Source: Pseudeuparius sepicola
Taxonomy: Eukaryota > Arthropoda > Insecta > Coleoptera > Anthribidae
Direction: 5' to 3'
DNA length: 64,000 nucleotides
Assembly (NCBI GenBank): GCA_963920635.1
Contig: OY987298.1
Location: forward strand, 105,715,309 to 105,779,308
In this document: one piece after another, positions 22,249 to 34,971 of the stretch
How positions within the stretch are numbered: position 1 is the stretch's first letter
Layout of the letters: every line of letters begins with the position of its first letter
The notes under the pieces: generated by a model
The model's input: only the letters and a program-made list of their open reading frames with translations
Database searches by the model: none
Told to the model about the DNA's origin: nothing
Position numbers and translations under genes: made by a program

Positions 22249-22375
22249 GCGGGGAGTAGGAATGCTACGAGAGCACGAACTCACACAAGTCGAGACTTGT
22301 TTGATCCCGTCTCTCATAGGGGGGTTGGCAAGGTATCGATTTGATCTCGTGCTCTCATAGCTCTCCTACTGCGGG
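22249..22375. repeat. Hairpin repeat
   Basis: GCGGGGAGTAGGAATGCTACGAGAGCACGA is inverted as TCGTGCTCTCATAGCTCTCCTACTGCGG. The loop contains a GAGAC/GTCTC pair and GTTTGATCCCG. No coding function is supported. Confidence 0.55.
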
Positions 22376-22448
22376 GTTTAAAATTTGAGAAATTATCGAA
22401 TATTATATTTTTCTCTTCCAGATAAATAGAGATATTGATATTGATATC

Positions 22449-23967
22449 GGACAAAATGAAGGCACCACTCATATTTTTCTAGATTTTTTTATGTTTTTAT
22501 ATTTTTTTCTCGACAAGTGGGCCATGGACCTTGTTTGACAATGACAGTTATTATTTAAGCTAACTATAATATCACAGAACCTTGTTTTGACAGTAATTCG
22601 TATTAAACCTCATTTTAGACTAAATCTGTGTTAAAATTTTCTTAAAAAGTGCTGATTAAAGTAAAGTGTCTCTGAAAAGCCAGCTTCCGATTGTGATTGT
22701 TTTTATCACATGCATGTTGGGAAGTTCATTTGCGAGTAAATCAAATAAGGAACATGAACCGTCAAAGAAATTTGCCAATTGAGGATGCAGTGGGAGCATC
22801 GACTCTCCTGGATATTCAATGCCATATGTTGCTGGTTTGTTAGGAAGACATCATTCCAGCAACTGCCGCATAGTGAGACGACATAATGAGACTGGCTCGT
22901 ACCATCGAAGACCAGGGTAATGGCGAAAATGTTGCAATAATAAAATTAATGATCGTTTTTTGAGACAACGAGTCAGCAGCAGTCTGCGAAATATAGCTAT
23001 ATCATCTCGAACGGTTAGAAGACGTATAAATAAAGCAGGATTGAGCAACAGAAGACCGGCCAAAAAAACATTGCTTACCAGAGAACACAAAGTTCAGAGA
23101 TTGAATTTTGAAAAAACTACATCAGAATGATTGGAAACAAAGTTCTGTTCTCCGATGAAACTAGAGTTAGCCGTAAAGCTCCAGATGGACGTGAGCGTGC
23201 CTGGCGAAGGCGCGGAGAAATGTTTGCCAGCTGCAATATCTCTCCTAACTAAAGTACCTTTTGGTGGTGACTCTAAAATGTTTTGGGGGGGAATTTGCTT
23301 CGATGCTCGTACTTAGTTGGTCCCTATACGTACTAATTCTATAAATACCTAATATTACTTAGACAACATTATTGTCGAACATGTAGGTAATGCGTTTTGC
23401 TCCGTTTCTTGGACCTAATTTTTTATTCATGCAAGACAACGCTCGTCCTCATGCGTGGCTAGATAGCTTATTGGCTACCTAAATGATGATAATATCCCTT
23501 TATTACAGTGGCCACCTAACAGCTCTAGCATGAATCCTATAGAGCATCTATGGGACTATCGCAAAATAAGATTCGAAATCGTAGACCCCCTGTTGCTAAT
23601 CACAACCAACTCATAGAGGTCGTTATCGAAGAATGGGAGAATATTCCGCAAGTTTTGTTGAACATTTGATATCAATCATGCCTCGATGCATAAATGCAGT
23701 GATAAGTAAGGCTACACGGTATTAGTGTTGACCCAGAAGCATTTATTCGGTTTTGCTGATGCTTTTTTTTTCTTTTTTAATTTGGAGCTATGCTAGCTTA
23801 TTTATGCATTTTCAGCAAAAACAAATTTTTAGTGAAATATTAAGGCAAATAAAGGTCATGTTTGACTAATTTGTAGGTGATCATTATTATTTCAATGTAA
23901 CTTAGTTTTATTTTGTGTTTTTAATTTAAATATTTAGATTAATTAAAGTGGTGCCTTAATTTTGTCC
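22449..23967 (+). mobile_element. Tc1-like transposon relic, 1.52 kb
   Basis: The terminal inverted repeats GGACAAAATGAAGGCACCAC (22449-22468) and its counterpart at 23948-23967 differ at one base. A disabled transposase lies between them in the plus orientation. The length fits full-size Tc1 elements (about 1.3-1.7 kb). I could not define a convincing TA flank, so a few terminal bases may be missed. Confidence 0.88.
22754..23745 (+). pseudogene. Tc1-type DD(34-37)E transposase, multiply disrupted
   Basis: The start MNRQRNLPIEDAVGASTLLD (22754) corresponds to the N-terminal helix-turn-helix region. RTVRRRINKAGLSNRRPAKK (about 23010-23065) is the end of the paired-like DNA-binding domain. The catalytic domain shows FSDETRVS (first Asp), WRRRG, FGGDSKMFWGG (WGG motif), MQDNARPHAWLDSLL at 23429 (second Asp) and WPPNSSSMNPIEHLWD (Glu) near 23510-23560. 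Several in-frame stops and frameshifts separate these blocks, so no protein can be made. About 36 residues separate the second Asp and the Glu if the local frameshift is ignored. Family assignment is firm; the copy is dead. Confidence 0.9.
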
Positions 23968-24084
23968 AGGAGTTTAGTTCTCGTAAGGACAATTTAAAAT
24001 GAACAAATCAACATATTATTTTTTTCCAAAAAGTGTAGTGTAAACTAAGGAATATGTAAAGGATCAAAATAAAGTATGCTATTA

Positions 24085-24214
24085 AACAGACACTTTAAAT
24101 CCAATTTCAAGGAATAAAAACATACTATTATTTAAGCCCCAAATTTTTACGTAGAAAAATGTCGTTCTATCCAATGTTAATGTCTTGCTACAAAAAAAAA
24201 ACGACTCACCCTGT
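24085..24214. repeat. Single arm of the GGGTGAGTCG-type foldback
   Basis: It ends ACGACTCACCCTGTA and shares CTATCCAATGTTAATGTC-(C)TGCTACAAAAAAAA with the arm at 46931-46995. It is an orphan arm of that element. Confidence 0.6.
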
Positions 24215-24978
24215 ATATGACCAAAATGTTGGCATCAATGAATATGTATTAATTTAAACAACAAAACATTTATTATCTAGACTTCCAAAATGTCAATTGT
24301 ATACTTAGTTGTTTTATTGCATAGGTATAATAATATGATTTTTCTCTCTGAGTGAAAACAAACAAAGCAAGTATTTTAAAAATTTCCATTTTGCACCTGT
24401 TTCTTTAGCGCAGCTGCCAGTACCAATTTAACCTTGTTTACTCTAATACAAATACGTGATTCGGTAAACGATAAACCTTACACCAGACCAGACCAACTTT
24501 ACAAGCATGAAAAATGTAAGTGAATAATTTAATGAAGAAATTCACCTTCTGTTTTAACCTACATCAACATCAAGTAATTTATTTATGCTGAATTCACGGC
24601 CATGTTCATTGTTCATGACCGTCAATTTTTTACGGTGGAACTGGATGTTCTGCGGTATTCAGTTAACTGTAACAAATTTAATTGGCAAAAAATATTTATA
24701 ATAAACCTTAATTGCGAAATTTTACGGTGTGTGAATTAAAGGTAACTTTCTGTTTTTACACTAAAAAAACGAAAGCGATGATGAAATATTTTTTATGATT
24801 TTGAAGCTTCAAAAATTAAAGTTGGACTTAACTATACATTACTATATTTATATATTTATATATATATGCCTGGAAAGCTTTCCGGAAGTTTTGAAACTTG
24901 GTAATTATATCGATTTTGGGGCCCTCTTTTCGAAGTTTCACTTTCCCACCTCAAATTTTTCCTGCTGACGCCACTACA
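24215..24978. other. Unassigned AT-rich DNA
   Basis: No gene or paired repeat seen. CTGACGCCACTAC at 24966 resembles a hAT-type end in reverse but has no visible partner. Confidence 0.4.
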
Positions 24979-25678
24979 TTGAAAATATGGCGGCAAAAAT
25001 GGGTTTTGAAATTAATGTAGGTTTACTATACGACAAAAAAGTTAAATAATAAATTAAACTAGATACAATTTGCTACGATTTACTACCCCCTAATGTTTGT
25101 ATAAACTGTGCGTTTCCAAACGAAAACGCGGCATAATTAAAGTGCCATTTAAGTTTGGACGTCCTTGATGGAGCTGGCACATCCAACCTTGTTGAAGGAA
25201 GCAGCGAGTAGTTCACTGTTGTCTCAAGAGGCGTTTTCTTCTCTATTGTTTGGTTCATTAATTTTTGTCTCAATTTCTTCAGATGATGGTTCCAAAATTT
25301 CATCAATTTCTTCTTCATCGTTGCTGTCTTCCAGTTGATGGGAAATTTTTGCAAATTATAGAGAATTTGAGTGCATTATTGTCAAAATTACCCTCTTGTA
25401 TTGTGCAAGTTTACATGCTTTATATTTGAAACGTAAACGGTTATGCTGTATAATACTAGCTTTTATTGCTGTAAATTGTAAACAATCCGGCTAGATCAAG
25501 CCTGTAACTGAACAAACTAGGGTCTCGTTCGGAAACGGACAGTTGTAGGTGTAAAAAAAATTATGGGGTAGTAAATTCTAGCAAATTGTATCTAGTTCAA
25601 TTTATTATTTATTTTATTTTCGTCCAGTAAACGGAAAATAAAATAATTAAAAAAATATTTTTGCCGCCAAATTTTCAA
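24979..25678. mobile_element. Inverted-repeat element, about 700 bp
   Basis: The ends TTGAAAATATGGCGGCAAAAAT / TTTTTGCCGCCAAATTTTCAA and inner arm blocks AACTAGATACAATTTGCTA and TTTACTACCCC are inverted. The right arm carries a roughly 40-bp insertion relative to the left. The interior, read on the minus strand, includes an acidic open stretch (EDSNDEEEIDEILEPSSEE) that ends at a stop. This may be a remnant of the autonomous element's gene. Type unknown. Confidence 0.7.
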
Positions 25679-25756
25679 TATCTACCTACAACATATTTTT
25701 GTTGTCAAAATTAGTAAAATTGTGTTAAGCATATTTTTTTATAAAAATTCTGAGTG

Positions 25757-26252
25757 CGCCATTGGGTTGGGCATCCCTTCAATCGGGTAAATCGGGTTTG
25801 TACCAAATTTTGTTAATAAAATATTGAACGATAAAAGTACTAAAAACCAATGAAAAATCACGATTTACCTACCTTTTTAACTGTAACTTACTTTATTACA
25901 AATAGTAGCAATGTCAATGAATATACGTAAATGTAAAAATCCTAACGTAAAAGTTATGCGAGATGTGGAAAATGTTCCGAAATAATGATAATGATGATGA
26001 TGGATTAGTAGAAAACAAATAAAATTTATTATTTACTTTAGATTTTTTGTATTTAGGTACCTATACCTATTTGTAATAAAGACAGTTGTATAGTTTAAAT
26101 TGTTTTTAATTCATATAAAACTTGATTTAATCGAGCAGGCAGGTAAATTAAGTAGTTGAATCGCGATTTTCAAATTTTTATAACTCAATATTTTTTAACA
26201 AAAATTTGGACCAAACCCGTACTATGGGATGCCCATTGCCCAATCCAGTGGC
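25757..26252. mobile_element. Inverted-repeat element, about 495 bp
   Basis: Left GCCATTGGGTTGGGCATCCC...GGGTTTGTACCAAATTTTGTT pairs with right AACAAAAATTTGGACCAAACCC...GGGATGCCCATTGCCCAATCC. The right edge abuts CAGTGGCGTAG, a hAT-like terminal motif. No coding region. Confidence 0.7.
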
Positions 26253-28687
26253 GTAGTCAACAAAATTTTATAAAAAGGTGTCTACTGATTTCTCTAGTAT
26301 TGACACCAAAAATTTGCCGTAGTAGGCATTGAGTTTTTAAAATAAAATGTGTATCAAAATTGGATGATAAATAGAAATTTTATGGGGTGTTCCGGTTTGA
26401 AGTAGGTCACACTGTAGGTACCTAAGTAGGTACTTGTGAACTTTCTTATTATAAGAGTCATTGTTTGGTTACTTCTGCTTATTTTAAAAACTAGTCATCC
26501 GTAGGTGCGTAATCAAAATGAATCTATAAAATACAGAATGAGCCAAAGTAAGGAAACGCAAATTTTGTCAAATTATCTTAATTTGTTTATTTGAAGGGAA
26601 AACTTAGTAGGAAAAAATAAAAAGAATACTTAGTTATGCCGGTACCCCACTTCTTAAGAAAAAGTCCATCGGAACAAAGAAAATTATGAAAAAAATTCAA
26701 GCGCAAAATAATGAAATGGGGAATACCTATATTAACAACGTTGAGGGTAACTGAAGAAATGCCCCCTATCCTTCTTGTTATTATTTCTTGATATTATTAG
26801 ATAATGAGAAAACAACCAACAACGAACAATATTAATGTTTCATTACATTTTTTCTACTTTCTCGAAACATTTTGCTTCTTGGCCGTAGAAAAGGATAGGA
26901 GGAATTTTAAGGGTAAAACTTGGTCGTCGAATTCAAAAATTCCCCTTGGTCGGGTTGTCTGTCCCCAAATCTTTGTTATGGACATGAGACCCACGCCGTG
27001 TCCAGTACCTAATTGGATAGTTGGCGTTGACAGGAGCAGCAAACAGATGAAGAGGATGTTTCCATGAAGATATTTCTGATGCCAAAATGGTGTCCTAGAT
27101 TAATATGTAGGACACGTCTAGGACACGTCTAGGACACGTCTTGTAATCAAAACGGCAATTTTCCCGGTAATTTTGCAGAATAAATATAAAACTTATATAA
27201 ACCAGGGGTAAAGTTGAACCCTTTGAGCACCTCTGTGAAGTAACTTTTTTAACAAAAAAATTAAATTCCAATTTTTCCATGAACGGAAAACACAAAATGT
27301 TTGGTCCGCTGACTCCGTTCCTTGTTCCAACCATCATCCTAATAGGCGTTCATTATTAATTTCGAGCTGCAGCCCAAATCGATAGATCTAATCTATAGAA
27401 ACATGTAAATCAATCGTAAAATCACTCTAAATAAAATTCTCACTAAAATAAATGCAAAACAAAAATAGCTATAAAACGGCTATAGGGCGAGTGAACGTCT
27501 ACAGTTTTACGACACTTATTCTGGGAACACAGAAAATATAGCCTACGAAAAGTGCGATAGTTTAAGTTCCTACTGTGCGAATATATGCATAAAGCATATC
27601 AACCATTTCAGGATTTGTGTATTAATAATTATAATAATTAGTACATTTCTGCCAGTGAATCTCAAAAGTTTTTAAAAACCTTCAGTAGGTATATCCCGTT
27701 TGCCTTTGAGTTAATAAAATTGCTTCATAGGCGGGCTCCCGGGGTTAAACTTTGCAATTCTGGTCACAATTTATATACTAATCAAATAATCACCCTGTGT
27801 TTTACAGTTTTTTATATTTCACGCTTTTTGAATTGGTCAACTGAAACCGCAGTCGCTTGGGTCAGAGTTATCGCCTCGCTGAAACCGCGGTACGTTTATA
27901 AACGCCTCCATTTATTTGAGAGTCTTACAAAGTAGGTACCATCAAAGTAACCAATTTTGTACCAAAACCAAATATCTATCCTCAAAAACTAAAATAGTAT
28001 TCAGCCCAGGGCTGTGAAAATCCTTCTTACTGTGGCCAATGCATAAAGGAAGTTGGTACCCGGTTGGTACCAAAGACACGAGGGGGCGCACAAGTAGTGT
28101 TTGCTTTTGAAAAATTTTATTAAATATATTAAATTATACAGGTACGATATAGAATTTAATAAAATACATACTTAAATTTACACATTTAGATTAAAACACA
28201 GCACAATGTAGGAGTTTTACAAATTGACTTGTCGGTATAAAGACATAATTAATCATCATCATCTGTCACTTCACTGACGTGGCATGATCTTTGAGAAAGG
28301 AGGAAGATTTATTCTCCGAAAGCTCAGAAAACAAATTTGTTGAAGTTATTTTTTGATCTACACGTCTAAAGTTGCGTTCATTCACTGTTAAGAATCAGTT
28401 TGGTGGCGAAAAACCCAATTAAAAATTAAATACATCATATCCTACATAAGTACATCATAACTTACTGTCACCGACTCCGAAGATAACTCAATTTAGAAAG
28501 AGAAAAATATTTATAAAATTTTAGTTGAAATGTGCATACTGGCAAATTTGTGAAGTCGGTGTTATTTTTTGTTATTATTTTTTTTTAATTTTAGTGCAAA
28601 TTTTTGAAGTCGGTTTTAATTTTTTGGTTAAATTTTTTTTAATTTCTTATTTTTTTAGTGAATTATTAACAATAATTATCGAAATCG
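26253..28687. other. Unassigned region with a small candidate secreted frame and short repeats
   Basis: Mostly AT-rich. The minus-strand frame at 26854-27085 begins after an acceptor-like GGCATCAG and encodes a hydrophobic leader, KYLHGNILFICLLLLSTPT, followed by about 50 residues and a stop. It has no start ATG of its own. A 28.5-28.65 kb stretch repeats GAAGTCGGT(G/T)TTA-type phrases beside the tandem array. Nothing else is supported. Confidence 0.35.
27108..27140 (+). repeat. Three tandem copies of TAGGACACGTC
   Basis: Three exact, adjacent 11-bp units. Confidence 0.95.
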
Positions 28688-29200
28688 GTCCAATAAGTAT
28701 TAAATTCCATCCTCTATTTGTCCACCCTTAGGATTGAAATTTTTCTCTTCAAATTTAATTTATCTTTTAATTTAAATGTGACCACCCCTAAGGTAACCCA
28801 TTTCTAATAAAATAAGAATCATCCAAATCGGTCCAATATGAACTTTCATCCCCTATTTATCTACTCCTAGGGGTGGAATTTTTTCTTTAAATTTAAATGA
28901 GACCACACCTAAGATACCCCCTTTCCAATAAAGAAAGAATCATCGTAATCGGTCCAATATGAAATTTAATCCCCTATTTTCCATCCTTACGGGTGGAATT
29001 TTTTCTTCAAATTTAAATGGGGCCACTCCTAAAGTAATCCCTTTCTAATAAAAAGAGAATCATCGAAATCGGTCCAATATGAAATTTCATCCCTATTTTT
29101 CCACCCTTAGGGGTGGATTTTTTCTTCAAATTTAAATGGGACCATTCTGTAGGTATACCCTTTCTAATAAAAAAAGAATTGTCCAAATCGGTTTATAAAT
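28688..29200 (+). repeat. Tandem array of about 120-bp units
   Basis: The phrase CGGTCCAATATGAA recurs at 28830, 28951 and 29071, with diverged first and last units near 28687 and 29190. Each unit includes a CC(T)ATTTNTCCAC-CCTTAGGGGTGGA palindrome-like block, TTCAAATTTAAATG and CCCTTTCTAATAAA. The array ends in GACGGAGTTCTGAGGTAACA and CCTCCTCCTTTTTTGAAGTC, a tail type I recall as widespread in arthropod genomes next to retroelement or Helitron-like repeats. The parent element is not identified. Confidence 0.8.
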
Positions 29201-29299
29201 GACGGAGTTCTGAGGTAACAAACATAAAAAATAAAAATATAACCGAATTGATAACCTCCTCCTTTTTTGAAGTCTGTTAAAAAACAGAAAATAATAAAA

Positions 29300-29682
29300 T
29301 TTAAATAAAAAATGTTTAATATACCACGTTTTATAAAAGGACTAAATAATGTAAAAACGGACTAAACAGTATAAAATATTTTTTCTAGCCCCATAAAGAT
29401 TCGAAAAACGTAGGGCGCATGCCATAGATAATAACTGATGCATGCGCTTAAGTCACTAACAATAATTGTATTGCATTGCAAATGTTTTCTCAATGACAGC
29501 TACTCCTCTACACTCCTTACTATTACCTATTGCATGCTCCCCACTTTTTTCGAATATTTATGGGGCTAGGAACAATAATTCTTTTATAATTTTTAGTCGG
29601 TTTTTTGTATTACCTATATAATTTTATTATACTTTTAGTCCTTTTTAAATACCTGGTATATAAACAAAATTTATTGAAATTT
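29300..29682. mobile_element. Inverted-repeat MITE, about 380 bp
   Basis: AATATACCACG...AAAAGGACTAAA...CTAGCCCCATAAAGATTCGAAAAA is inverted as TTTTTCGAATATTTATGGGGCTAG...TTTAGTCCTTTTTA...GGTATAT. The GC-richer centre contains GCGCATGC and GCATGCGC. No gene. Confidence 0.75.
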
Positions 29683-32600
29683 TATTTATTTTTTGCTATT
29701 TAAAATATATAATAAATAAAATAAGTAAAAATAATATCATAATTATTTATAAATGCTTTATAAATTAGGAGTATTATATTTACGCCATACATAGGTGTAT
29801 CATAATAGCAAAGAAAATATAATTGACAAAGCTATTATACTGAGTAATTAATAATTTATGCCACTGTAACCGCATCAGGAAACAGTGAAGTCAATGATCG
29901 ACGAACGTTCAGGCGGACGTGCTTCGATAAAAGCACTGGCACAATGGGGAGGCATTAACCGAAAACTTTTCATCCATACCCGATGAATGTAATATAGAAC
30001 ATCGGAATTAAGTCCATTTTCTTTTTTACTTAATTCCCTAGGGAAATATTGGACGATAAAATATGGAAAATTTATAAGCCTGAGAATATCTAAAGATTAG
30101 GGAGCAATCGAATCCTCTGCCAAAAGTTCAGCAACACTGCAAACATCCAGATTCCGGTGTTGGAGAGGCATTAAAGTAGTGTTAATTGTAGGTTTAAAAT
30201 TAAGTTGTTGACAAGTTAGAATCACGAAATCTAAGAAAAATAATTATTATTACTTAGTAAAATAAATAAAATACCAAAATGCGGGATGGAAACGTTTATT
30301 ATATTTAGTTGTTCATAACATTGTACATTTCAACTAACAAAATACGTGTGTTATTAAAAAGTACGTTTGACAATGTTATGGAAAAGGGGTGACTGAGGCA
30401 GGGTGCAATTGAGTGAATTTCAAAATGGCGAGCGATATGCCATTTTTTGGTAGCAAAGAATTCAATTTTGGACATATTTTGGAGAAAGAAAATGACTGAG
30501 AAAGGTTGCGGCAACGTCATAAAAAGGCCGTAAATAGCCTCCAAATTAAATCTGTGAAATAAAAAAATCGAACAAAATTGTCTGTGGAAAAAAAAATAGC
30601 GAGAATCATCTGCATATTTTGCATGTTGTACCGGAGTTTTTGTGTTGATCATTTCTAAATCCGTTACTCGTTTTTATTTTTTTGGTTCTTACCTTAAAGC
30701 CATTATTTTTGAACATAAATCTCAAATTTTCTAATTCATTTCTTTTCTGGTAATGTTTCAATTCATTAATACTAGTGCTATTCAATTTTCTGACAATTTA
30801 TCAAATTTTAAAACTAAAATTATTCCGAATAATTCATAATTTCCAAATTAGAGCGTTTAAAATGATACGCCCATGCCTTTCACGCACCGTATACGTCAGC
30901 CTATAGCCTCGAAACCTGCCCCGATTCAAAATGCGAAAACCAAGTGCAAGTTATGTGTTTATTTATTTATCAGCAGGAATGTAATTAAAAATCGGTCTTA
31001 TGAATTAATCGATTTTTCGGTTCTTTTGACATATATAATTTGAATATAAACTCTGTCTAGTTTCTTAGATACCTAATTTCATGCTCGAACCTGATTGGTC
31101 GTGAGCGGACTGATGACGTAGGCCCTGCCAGCCACCAGCCTGGAGGGTACCATTTTTCAGACGAGTTTGCTCCCGTCTTCGCTTGTATTAAGTTCGCAGA
31201 GGCATCTGCCCATTTTCCGCCAAATTTTCCACATTTTCGGCATTTATCTCGCTCAATTTCTGCCATCGGTAATTTATTTGAGTGGTTTGGTTTTTTTATA
31301 TTGGGGATTGACTTGGGGTGACTAATATTTTTGGGTTTTTCTATGTTCACGGCATCCTGAGGCAACGACGCTTGCACGAGGCCCTTCGTTTTTGGCTGCG
31401 TAGCTGATGAATCGCGGGACACAGTGAGCAGGTGGTGGCTGTTTCTCCTAGAAGACCCTACAGGTGAGTAATTTATTTTGATTTTTGCTTAGTTCAGCGA
31501 CTTTAGTACTCACCTGTAGCGTTTTTTTACGGGCTGTTTTTTGAAGGACTCATTTTGTCTAAGGCCACGTCCATCTTTAATTCAAAAACATAGCACTGTT
31601 TTTTTGAATACCCACCATCTTGCGGTTGTTTCCTTGTCGAATATTCTCAAGTGGTTGGTCACTTTAGTCATATTTATTTTTCGGGTTAGGTCTCGATTCC
31701 GCAATAACGGGCCACTTAAATAAATTTTCCACCGACTAATTCAATTTTTCTGCTTAATTACCACATTTTATACTTACCGTACAAACGAGTTAGTTATCTA
31801 CTTACTTTGAAATACAGATTTAAATTTTGAAATTTTCATTAAAATACGGAGGGCGCATTCTCCCACAATTTTTCTATAATTAAAATATTTAATATTTTGC
31901 TATTCTGGTCAGTTGATTTATATTATCTAAAATTTAAAAACTATGCATAGTTCCCAATAGTTTAGTATAATTCTAAACATTTAATTTTCATCATTATTTG
32001 TTTATTGTAAGTAACCTTGGTATCATATTTCATCTTTAAATATTAATCGTAATCTAGTGATTCCCAAATTTTTGTAGAAAGCTTAGACGAACAACGTAAC
32101 GGGAGTTGCGTAGGCATAGGTGTGGATTCCTGGTCAGCTCTACTTTGGCGAAAAACCCTGAGATTATTTGCTAGCCACAACAACAGAGCCTACACGAGCA
32201 GACAAGGACCGGAGGAAGCCCTAGCCTCGCCCCCGCATGACAACAAGCCTCGTTCCGAGCGTAAGCAACTGAAGAAGTAGTTCTAACTTCTAATTCAGAG
32301 TAAATTATACCTAATTATAGCTGAACAGTCAGAGTTTGTTTGCAAGGACAGTTTGAACCTTTTTTTGTTGCTTTCAAACCAAATTTTAACTAAAATTTAA
32401 CTCTTTCCTAATTTACTGTTTTTAAATAGTTGCTCAAATTTAACTGTATATTAAAGTTGATTTACCTTTTATAGTTGTCATTTAATTAAAATTGTAATAT
32501 CTCAGAAATTATTGTGATCAATAAATTATATATATTTTACTGAGGGAACAAGGTTTTATTGAACAGACCCAACTAGAGCAGACGTCAGGTGTGTTATAAT

Positions 32601-33474
32601 GTATTTCGTAAGTATTTTTATTTAAAGCGGTATTATAAAGGATACACATTACACATGTTTCTAATCTTAGATCTATCGCTTTAGGTTACAATAATTGGAA
32701 ATCAGTGAACACACTTTTTAATCACGAAATATAAACTGATCCTATTTCAGAAGCATCACCTGCCCAAGACCTTCCCAACCTTTACAAAATTTCCATCAGA
32801 TTGATATGATTTTAAAAACTTCATAATTGCGGAAATTTTGCTGCCTTTTCTTTGCTTCCCCGCCGCTCCTCTATTTTTTCAGGAAACCGCCTTCCTTTTT
32901 TAAACTATAGTGTCACTGCAAACTGAACGTATGTATGTACAAACAAGTTCAAATGTTCCAAGGAAATAATCGAATCATAAATTTTAATTTCGATCGATAT
33001 GCAACCTCGGTGGAAGGACACACTTAATAATGTAATAACGTGGACAAATCCGCTTGCTGAAAAGGTCTGCAAAAAGTTGTCACCAGAAGGTTACCGAAAT
33101 CGACTAGACGAACAAGTAATTTGAAATTCAAATGTTCATGCAAATGGACACGATGGCACGATGTAAAAAGTATAGAATTTTTTAAAGCAATTCAGCGAAT
33201 TGAAAGGGCATAGTGAATTTCTGACTAAGTAGCTATCTCAAGTTTTTATTTAAGGAAAGTTCTTGTGCAAAATGAATTCGAGCCCCAATGATGCAAATGA
33301 TTTTCGAAGTAAATCTTTAAAATGAAAAAATAGTCAAACACTTACTTATTATATACGAGAGGTGCCACAACCAATAATTTTAACATCTATTATTTTATGT
33401 GAAACCGACACGATAGTACTTTTAAAAATATAATGACAACAAGATTGTAAGATTGTGAGTGTAAATGTATTTAC
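29683..33474. other. Unassigned, including one short inverted pair with donor-like motifs
   Basis: A perfect 13-bp inverted pair, CTACAGGTGAGTA (31458) / TACTCACCTGTAG (31507), flanks 36 bases and offers splice-donor-like GTGAGT on both strands. The minus frame 31057-31422 (121 codons) has a single C-x2-C (DKCRKCGK) and no recognisable family. Near 32080-32280 a GC-richer stretch shows no clear frame. The rest is AT-rich without visible genes. Confidence 0.35.
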
Positions 33475-33940
33475 AAAGAAAAAGTAACAATGAGCGTCAG
33501 CACTCAAAGTCAACAAAAAAAACTAGTAACCGCACACAGGTGTTTCATGCTACCTATTTGTTAATCATCAGTACAGTGTAACATCAAGAAATCAAAAAGA
33601 TAGACATGATTTGGGAAGTAACAAATCTTCATAACCGGAGATACATCCTTTTTGTCATTGTATCTTGGGTTATGAAGATTTCCACGTAGGTCGCTTTAGC
33701 AGCCTCCGTGGCGATGTTAGTACAAGTCCCAAATCCAGGGGATGTGCTGACTGAAGCTGCAAATGTACTTTTGGCTCCTGCCTGAACTTCATTTTTTGCT
33801 TCCCAAATCATGCCTATCTTTTTGATTTGTTGATGTTACACCGTACTGATGATTGCCAAATAGCATGAAACACGTGAATGAGGTTACTAGTGTTTTTTTT
33901 GTCGACTTTGAGTGCTTACGCCCATTACCACTTTTTCTTT
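33475..33940. mobile_element. Inverted-repeat element, about 465 bp
   Basis: Arms of about 150 bp pair over GCACTCAAAGTCAACAAAAAAAA, GTTTCATGCTA, TCATCAGTAC and AAAAAGATAGACATGATTTGGGAAG. A second short hairpin (AATCTTCATAACC / GGTTATGAAGATT) sits inside. A 60-codon minus frame in the loop has a compositionally plausible centre but no known family. Confidence 0.75.
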
Positions 33941-34971
33941 TCAAAAATATAAGTAGGTAAAACTCTGTTTTCTTCATTTTGTTTAAAATACTTTTCTAAT
34001 TGCTGAGGTAATCCATTTTAGAACTTGTTTTAAAGGACGGTAGCTTTTTAAATATTCTTGCTGATTCAGCAATGACTGTGACGTTATTCAACAGCTTCCT
34101 TTTATGCAGCTTGCTCTTTGTACAAATACTCGATTAAATACTGATATAGATTTACAAGGCCCATTATCTGACCTTCGGCTAAATTAATGTTTTTATTACC
34201 CCCCTGTACTATGCAAATGCAATTCGAAGAACGTATGTTCTACCGGAATAAGAAGCGTCAAATCGGGGTAAAATAGCAAACCTCAGTTTCAGATTCGTCT
34301 CTTTTATTAGGTTTCATGGATTCTTCAGTTAGATGCGATGAGATACCCACATAGTCTCGGTTTACGATATGGGATGTTGCTCTAAAAGGGGTTCGATTCA
34401 AGGTTGAATTGCGGAACCCATCATAGCATAATTTTCTTCTCTGAGGCATATATGGTTACTTCTTTAACCTTTAAATAAGGTTATATATTTTGTTCGACCC
34501 AGCCGTTTTTATTATGATGTAACGGACAATGAGTTGGCATTACCGAAATACATTTGCAAATATTAAACATTAAACATGTATTTGCTAATTTTTTTATCAT
34601 GCGGTATAATTGCAACACAATCAGTTTTATGTCGGCGAAACTTATTATTCTCCTTGGGAGAACAAGTCGTTTCAATTCCAGCTTAAATTAATTGGGAATT
34701 TTATTGGACACAAGTAATAGTTGATTTAATCATCTTTTATTGGAATGGGAAAATAAACCAAAACTATTGAATATGTTCCCATGAGCGAGTCTGTTTTTTT
34801 GCATGGCACCTAATTGTGGACATTCCAAAAATTCTGTTCTCTTGAACTTTTTTTTGTTTATGTATCTATAAGAATTATGCACAATAATAAGAATTGTATA
34901 AACAGAAAAAGTATACTCGCCAAGAAGAATGATAATAAACTTAAAATGTTACTTTTTGAAATATATATGAG
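33941..34971. other. Unassigned AT-rich DNA
   Basis: No repeat partner, RNA gene or coding frame that I can support. Confidence 0.4.

Noticed and set aside
22249..22375. tRNA-like GTTTGATCCCG box B in a hairpin
   Set aside because: No matching box A, and the surrounding sequence folds as a simple long hairpin instead of a cloverleaf.
31057..31422. 121-codon minus-strand frame with DKCRKCGK
   Set aside because: Only one C-x2-C pair, no partner ligands, no homologous motif, and no clear splice context that keeps the frame.
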